The notes under the pieces: model-generated
The model's database searches: none
Seen by the model: only the letters and a program-made list of their open reading frames with translations
What the model was told of the DNA's origin: nothing
DNA from: a virus
DNA: 27,049 bases
IMG/VR virus record: IMGVR_UViG_3300030102_002991
Span: 1-27,049 of that record
Strand: one strand, 5' to 3'
Shown: positions 23,742-27,049 of the stretch, piece by piece
Layout of the letters: each line of letters opens with the position of its first letter
How positions within the stretch are numbered: position 1 is the first letter of the stretch
Position numbers and translations under genes: made by a program

Positions 23742-24170
23742 TTATTTTTTCTTATGACCCATTTTAATTGGATCTTTCATTTTCATTGGCTCCTTCATAT
23801 TTAAAGGTTTTTTACCATAAGCTTTTAAAGGAGGGTTTTTCATCTGCATCGGATCCTTCATCTTCATTGGATCCTTCATCTTCATTGGATCTTTCATTTT
23901 CATAGGGTCCTTCATCTTCATGGGTTCTTTCATTTTCATTGGATCTTTCATTTCAGGTGCGGCTTCTATCGCTCTCTTTAAATGATCTGGTAATTTATGT
24001 TGATTACCTTTTAATTGTTTATCTAAGGGACCTCTTTTTGAAGTTCCTGGTTTCATTTGAAAAGGTCCTTTTTTCATTTGAAACATACCTTTTTTCATAG
24101 TCATACCTGCTCTTTCGTCGACAGGCATGTCTTTCATTAAGTTCTTTTTTTCTTGTTTAGCTGATTCCAT
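23742..24170 (-). CDS. Met-Lys-Asp-Pro repeat protein, 142 aa
   Basis: The protein is built largely of the hexapeptide MKMKDP. Repeats run from about 73 to 113, then again at about 124-137, and a looser Met/Lys/Gly repeat (MKKGMFQMKKGPFQMK) occupies 25-40. Between them is a helix, KLPDHLKRAIEAAPE (59-73), which looks like the only ordered part. It is very basic and methionine-rich, lacks cysteine, and is probably disordered. Function is unknown; nucleic-acid binding or a virion-packaged filler protein are possibilities. It lies 6 bases from the lysine-rich gene before it, which carries a trace of the same repeat. Confidence 0.66.
   Translation of the reverse strand: MESAKQEKKNLMKDMPVDERAGMTMKKGMFQMKKGPFQMKPGTSKRGPLDKQLKGNQHKLPDHLKRAIEAAPEMKDPMKMKEPMKMKDPMKMKDPMKMKDPMKMKDPMQMKNPPLKAYGKKPLNMKEPMKMKDPIKMGHKKK
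23760..23948 (-). repeat. 18-base coding tandem repeats
   Basis: Six consecutive 18-base units lie at 23841-23948 and two more at 23760-23795. On the plus strand the typical unit is CATTTTCATTGGATCTTT. Each encodes six residues of the Met-Lys-Asp-Pro protein. Units differ mainly at silent positions (for example GGATCC against GGATCT), so purifying selection on the peptide is likely after expansion. They are not a CRISPR array: there are no spacers. Confidence 0.9.
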
Positions 24171-24176
24171 TTTTAA

Positions 24177-24542
24177 TTATTTAGACTGTGAGTGTTTAGA
24201 CATAAATGATCTGTCAGCAATATTATTTTCTAAATAATGTAATCTTGCTTTACCAGATAAGTTTTTGTTGTATGCTTCTTTAGCATCGTAACTTGCGTCT
24301 TTTTTTAAGTTGTTTTTCATTTTAATAGGATCATATGGACTTCCGCCATACTTTTTAGTGTATTTTTTTTCTTTTTTAGTAAGTCTATCTTCAACTCTAT
24401 AAAGTTTATCTCTATCTTTATCGTAGTTTCCACTAGTATATTTGTTTGAACCGTAGCCTTCTACAACAGCATCATACAAACCTTTATGTTTATCAGATAG
24501 CTTGTTGATTTTTTTCTTTAATTTTTTTTGTTTATCTGGCAT
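24177..24542 (-). CDS. Lysine-rich small protein, 121 aa
   Basis: I recognise no function. The protein is strongly basic: KKLKKKINKLSDKHKGLYD at the start, a second basic helix (RLTKKEKKYTKKYGG) around residue 53, then SPYDPIKMKNNLKK near 68. The last third (LSGKARLHYLENNIADR) looks like a conserved helical ending. It has no cysteine, signal peptide or membrane segment. DPIKMK and its DNA resemble a repeat unit of the next gene. Such a basic composition fits nucleic-acid binding, but nothing here proves it. It sits between the beta-rich 172-residue gene and the repeat protein with tight spacing. Confidence 0.58.
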   Translation of the reverse strand: MPDKQKKLKKKINKLSDKHKGLYDAVVEGYGSNKYTSGNYDKDRDKLYRVEDRLTKKEKKYTKKYGGSPYDPIKMKNNLKKDASYDAKEAYNKNLSGKARLHYLENNIADRSFMSKHSQSK

Positions 24543-24552
24543 AACTATAATT

Positions 24553-25071
24553 TTAACTTAATGCAACTAAATTTTCTACGCCACCTTCTGTTCCTGTGGC
24601 AAATACTTGTACTACGCTAACCGGTAATATTTCACCTTTAACTGGATTGTGAAAAGTTACTGTCTCGTTGTTTACGGTTAATACTTTTAATTTTGCGCTT
24701 TCAGCATAAGTATATGTCAATGTAGCATCTGCTGCTATTGTATCTGCAGCTGATAAAACATAGTTACTAGCATCAGTTACGGACGCTATAGTTAAGCCAG
24801 TTGTGGGTAAACCAGTTCCTTTAACTAACATACCTGCTTTAATAAGCGGGTTTGGAGATTTTAAACTAACATTTGTTGAGTTGTTAACTGCGTTATTGTC
24901 AGTTGTTGTTGTTACAGGTAGCGTAGCTGGAGAATCACCAACATATAAGTTGTACTGTTTCCAAGCACCTTGTGGTATATCAGCTTTAGTTCTACCGTCT
25001 ATAAGTAGTGTATCACTAACTGAAGGTGATACAGCAGAACTGTAAGCTTCTGTGTAATAATTTCTAATCAT
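24553..25071 (-). CDS. Small beta-rich protein, possible virion decoration protein, 172 aa
   Basis: The protein begins MIRNYYTEAYSSAVSP and GRTKADIPQGAWKQYNLYVG, then a module at 66-122 (LIKAGMLVKGTGLPTTG, YVLSAADTIAADATLTYTY) and a C-terminal strand set ending in ENLVALS. The module resembles segments embedded in the 471-residue ring protein and the 1410-residue tail protein. It is neutral, lacks cysteines and looks like a soluble beta protein. A capsid decoration or minor structural role is my inference from the shared module and the composition. It lies among small basic genes, away from the main structural block, with gaps of 5 and 10 bases. Confidence 0.55.
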   Translation of the reverse strand: MIRNYYTEAYSSAVSPSVSDTLLIDGRTKADIPQGAWKQYNLYVGDSPATLPVTTTTDNNAVNNSTNVSLKSPNPLIKAGMLVKGTGLPTTGLTIASVTDASNYVLSAADTIAADATLTYTYAESAKLKVLTVNNETVTFHNPVKGEILPVSVVQVFATGTEGGVENLVALS

Positions 25072-25076
25072 TTTTT

Positions 25077-25364
25077 TTATTTTTTATTTTTGTGTTTATT
25101 ACAAAAGTTTCTAGCAGCTTCTTTACTACCAAAACCCCATTTTTTTAGAGCCATTTTAAGTTTAGTAGGCTCACCTTTAGCATCTTTTAATGCTCCAGCC
25201 ATACCAGCAAATCTACACGCAAAAGAAACTCTACGTTTACCTGTTCCGGACGTTTGTCTAGTTCCAAGTGTTTTACCTGTTTCTTTTTTATGCTTAGCTC
25301 GCATTGCGCGATTTTGTTTTTCGTAAGCTTTTTCTTTTATATTGTTAGGTGATTTACTAGCCAT
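25077..25364 (-). CDS. Small basic cysteine-paired protein, 95 aa
   Basis: The N-terminal half is very basic (KAYEKQNRAMRAKHKKETGK). A second part has RRVSFACRFAGMAGALKDAK (44-63), KLKMALKKWGFGSKEAARNF and ends CNKHKNKK, placing cysteines at 50 and 88. Small proteins with FACRF-GM and KWGFGS-EAAR phrases are ones I recall from marine phages; their role is unknown to me. The two cysteines flanked by basic residues could bind zinc or pair in a disulfide. It follows the 118-residue gene by 3 bases. No enzyme motif is visible. Confidence 0.62.
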   Translation of the reverse strand: MASKSPNNIKEKAYEKQNRAMRAKHKKETGKTLGTRQTSGTGKRRVSFACRFAGMAGALKDAKGEPTKLKMALKKWGFGSKEAARNFCNKHKNKK

Positions 25365-25367
25365 AAT

Positions 25368-25724
25368 TTATTCTCCACATTTTTTACTAGGATCATCAAC
25401 TCTTCTCCAGTCTTCTTTTTCAAACCAGTCTCTTAATGTAGCACCTTTTTTTCTAGCACCTTTTACATTTGTTTTTGATGATCTTTTATATTTACCTTTA
25501 GCACCGGCAGATTTTTTAGCATTTACTAATTCTTTTCTTTTTTCTTTAGACATGCTTTTTATTTTAGAAGCAGGTAAACAGGTTTTTGTTGTGCCTCCTC
25601 CTTTTTGTTTTGTAGCCGGTGAATCAGAAACTTTTACGCAACTACCTTTTGAAAACTCTTTTGTACCAGGTTTTCTTTTATAACCTTGCCAGCATGACAG
25701 TGGATTATTTTGTATATAAGGCAT
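25368..25724 (-). CDS. Small basic protein with four cysteines, 118 aa
   Basis: Cysteines lie at 11, 29, 49 and 116, each near lysines. Conserved-looking segments are CLPASKIKSMSKEKRKEL (49-66), KGKYKRSSKTNVKGARKKGA (76-95) and LRDWFEKEDWRRVDDPSKK (97-115). I recognise this layout from small proteins of marine phages and large DNA viruses, but not a function. Four cysteines and many basic residues would suit a zinc-stabilised nucleic-acid-binding protein. Its start lies 20 bases inside the end of the phosphatase gene, so the two are tightly coupled. Confidence 0.62.
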   Translation of the reverse strand: MPYIQNNPLSCWQGYKRKPGTKEFSKGSCVKVSDSPATKQKGGGTTKTCLPASKIKSMSKEKRKELVNAKKSAGAKGKYKRSSKTNVKGARKKGATLRDWFEKEDWRRVDDPSKKCGE

Positions 25725-26268
25725 TTGCTTTTGTTTTATAATGTTGATACATTGCTTTACCTAAATCTAAACCGTTTTGGCTATCAGAAGCGTAATGTAA
25801 TCTACCTATATTTCTACTTAAAGATATATTGTTAGCTTCTTTCATTATTTGAGATCTTAAGTTAGGATATATATCACTTAATACTAATCCTATTAATTCA
25901 GCTTGAGCTGAGTGACCTGAAGGGTAAGCTTTTGTTTTAGCAGATTTTAAATCTACAACATCTAAGTTTATATTATAGTTTTTAGCTATTTCGTTAGGTC
26001 TTGATCTTTTATGATAATTTTTTAAATTTAATATTGTTTCTCTACTGTTATTTATTAAATACTTAACTAAATCAGAAGGAAACTCATAACCATTTTTTTC
26101 TATTATCTTTTTAAAAACGTCATAAACTTCGTCATAATACTTAACGAAACTTACATCTATTTTTAAGTTATCAATATCTTTTATTTCTTTTAAAGTTGTT
26201 AAAGAATTATCAGTTGGTGGTTTTTGATTTTTAAATTTAATTAAATTAAAATCATCAAATATATTCAT
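25705..26268 (-). CDS. PAP2-type acid phosphatase
   Basis: All three signature motifs of the PAP2 / class A acid phosphatase superfamily are present in order: K83-x6-R90-P91 (KNYHKRSRP), P116-S117-G118-H119 (YPSGHS), and S151-R152-x5-H158-x3-D162 (SRNIGRLHYASD). H158 is the expected nucleophile and H119 the acid/base. The family hydrolyses phosphomonoesters or lipid phosphates. At 187 residues it is close to the minimal domain, and it lacks an obvious signal peptide or membrane helices, so it probably acts in the cytoplasm or after cell breakage. It lies among small basic genes and near the endolysin. Substrate is not predictable; lipid phosphate, nucleotide or phosphate scavenging are all open. 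Confidence 0.88.
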   Translation of the reverse strand: MNIFDDFNLIKFKNQKPPTDNSLTTLKEIKDIDNLKIDVSFVKYYDEVYDVFKKIIEKNGYEFPSDLVKYLINNSRETILNLKNYHKRSRPNEIAKNYNINLDVVDLKSAKTKAYPSGHSAQAELIGLVLSDIYPNLRSQIMKEANNISLSRNIGRLHYASDSQNGLDLGKAMYQHYKTKANALYTK

Positions 26269-26429
26269 CTTTTACAGCCGTGCATATTGATAAACCAGTT
26301 AGCCAACTGCACGTCTCTTTTTGTAGCTCCTGGTCGTGACTTTAGTTTTTTCACTTTACCACAAGTCACATCACCTCCATATAATTTATTTATTCGGGCT
26401 TTTAAAACTCCTCTATAAGCTTTAGGCAT
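26265..26429 (-). CDS. Small basic cysteine-paired protein, 54 aa
   Basis: The frame encodes 54 residues beginning MPKAYRGVLKARINKLYGG, with VTCGKVKKLKSRPGATKRD (21-39) and a conserved-looking end LANWFINMHGCKR. Cysteines are at 23 and 52. It starts inside the end of the 80-residue gene (8-base overlap) and its TGA stop overlaps the phosphatase ATG as ATGA, which supports it as a real gene. Function is unknown. The two cysteines in a basic context repeat the pattern of its neighbours. Confidence 0.72.
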   Translation of the reverse strand: MPKAYRGVLKARINKLYGGDVTCGKVKKLKSRPGATKRDVQLANWFINMHGCKR

Positions 26430-26664
26430 CTTTGCCTAGTTTTTTCATAGCTTTATTTCTAGCACATTTCATTTTGCTAGCATAGCTAGGATTTTTTTTA
26501 CGATTAAAAACTATTTGCTGATTTAAACTACCTACAATAGCTTTTTTATTACCTTTTCTACTTTTAATAAGCCAACTAGCAAGAGCATCACAAGATAAAT
26601 CTTTAAACTTACCTTTTGCATCAGCATATTTACTGTCTTTCCACTCTGGTCTTTTTTTAGCCAT
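26422..26664 (-). CDS. Small basic cysteine-paired protein, 80 aa
   Basis: The protein has a lysine-rich start (MAKKRPEWKDSKYADAKGKF), then LSCDALASWLIKSRKGNKKA (23-42), GSLNQQIVFNRKKNPSYASK (45-64) and KCARNKAMKKLG. Cysteines are at 25 and 67. The ALASWLIK-R-GN and SLNQQ-FNR-NP-YA phrases are ones I recall from marine phage small proteins with no assigned function. It looks helical and may bind nucleic acid. The start overlaps the preceding stop as TAATG and the end overlaps the next start by 8 bases. Confidence 0.68.
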   Translation of the reverse strand: MAKKRPEWKDSKYADAKGKFKDLSCDALASWLIKSRKGNKKAIVGSLNQQIVFNRKKNPSYASKMKCARNKAMKKLGKDA

Positions 26665-26834
26665 TACTTCTTTTTTGATTTACCCATTTTACCAGGTCCA
26701 CCAGCTTTAGTACATCTTACTCCCCAACCAGAAGCATAAGCACTTGGCCATACTTTAAATTTTTTCTTTGCAGCAGTTTTACAAGCTGGACTAATTTTAC
26801 CTTCTAAAGGTGTTTCTTTTGCTTTTATTGCCAT
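26664..26834 (-). CDS. Small basic cysteine-paired protein, 56 aa
   Basis: The frame encodes 56 residues with the conserved-looking core GKISPACKTAAKKKFKVWPS and AYASGWGVRCTKAGGPGKMG, then a lysine tail. Cysteines are at 18 and 41. The SPACK-AAK-KF-VWPSAYAS pattern is one I recall widely from marine phages. Function is unknown. TAATG overlaps at both ends, with the M15 peptidase before it and the 80-residue gene after it, make the frame secure in spite of its size. Confidence 0.78.
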   Translation of the reverse strand: MAIKAKETPLEGKISPACKTAAKKKFKVWPSAYASGWGVRCTKAGGPGKMGKSKKK

Positions 26835-27049
26835 TATATTACTTTGTATTTAGTTTTACCTTTTTCTTTATAAGCTTCTAAACATCTATTTCTATTTGCT
26901 TCCTCAGAAACGTAGCTTACATGAACCCAATTTGGATTTGTTTCTGTACCAAACTCCCATATCATCTGATCGTAATCTAAATTAGCTTTAATCCAATTAA
27001 ACATTTCAGCATTAGAAGCATGTCCGTAAGTATCGTCAATATCAATAGC
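26834..27049 (-). CDS. M15-type zinc D-Ala-D-Ala carboxypeptidase-like endolysin, C-terminal part
   Basis: Only the last 71 residues are present; the N-terminus lies beyond the right edge. The fragment opens with AIDIDDTYG, continues with NAEMFNWIKANLDYDQMIWE and NWVHVSY, and ends KTKYKVI. In the M15 peptidase family the Asp of the AxDID segment and the His of WVHVS are zinc ligands; the first zinc-binding His (SxHxxGxAxD) would lie just outside the window. These enzymes cut peptidoglycan cross-bridges or stem peptides and serve as phage endolysins. Its stop overlaps the next gene as TAATG. Confidence 0.84.
   Translation of the reverse strand, partial: AIDIDDTYGHASNAEMFNWIKANLDYDQMIWEFGTETNPNWVHVSYVSEEANRNRCLEAYKEKGKTKYKVI

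Noticed and set aside
23760-23948. CRISPR-like array
   Set aside because: The 18-base units are contiguous with no spacers and encode the hexapeptide repeat in frame.
1-27049. tRNA genes, integrase, attachment site or insertion sequence
   Set aside because: Gaps are too short for most of these, and I saw no cloverleaf, recombinase or terminal inverted repeats.

Overview
The window is one continuous stretch of a tailed-phage genome, probably a marine crAss-like (Crassvirales-related) podovirus infecting a Bacteroidota host. Three things point there. The DNA is strongly AT-rich. Start codons follow A/T-rich leaders with no Shine-Dalgarno sequence, as is usual in Bacteroidota. The terminase, portal, capsid, ring and tail-barrel proteins have the sizes, order and sequence phrases I associate with crAss-like phages. 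The lineage assignment is recognition from memory, not a search result. All 30 genes read on the minus strand, so transcription runs from the right end (27049) to the left end (1). TAA, TAG and TGA all end genes, so I see no sign of the stop-codon reassignment known in some crAss-like phages.

In transcription order, the right part (27049 to about 22100) is an accessory and lysis block. It starts with the end of a zinc M15-type peptidase (endolysin) and continues with very small basic proteins that mostly carry pairs of cysteines. Among them sits a PAP2-type acid phosphatase with all three catalytic motifs. Next come a small beta-rich protein, a lysine-rich protein, a Met-Lys-Asp-Pro repeat protein, a small conserved protein, a 52-residue protein, a HExxH metallopeptidase-like protein and a 3TM-type holin. 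Many neighbours are joined by TAATG stop/start overlaps.

The centre (about 22100 to 13700) is the packaging and head block: two small conserved proteins, a GroES-like protein that may be a phage co-chaperonin, a candidate small terminase, the large terminase, the portal, a scaffold-like protein and the major capsid protein. A strong intrinsic terminator with a UUCG tetraloop follows the capsid gene.

The left part (about 13700 to 1) holds a conserved head-associated protein, two ring/connector proteins, a very large tail-barrel (muzzle/stabilisation-like) protein and its apparent second half, then internal or ejected proteins ending in a giant gene that runs off the left edge.

The least explained items are a 14-base motif with an attached inverted repeat that occurs in two of the few real intergenic gaps, the repeat protein and its DNA footprint in the next gene, the cluster of small cysteine-paired basic proteins, and a recurring small beta module found in three different proteins. 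No gap exceeds 300 bases, and I saw no tRNA, rRNA, CRISPR array, insertion sequence, integrase or plus-strand gene.
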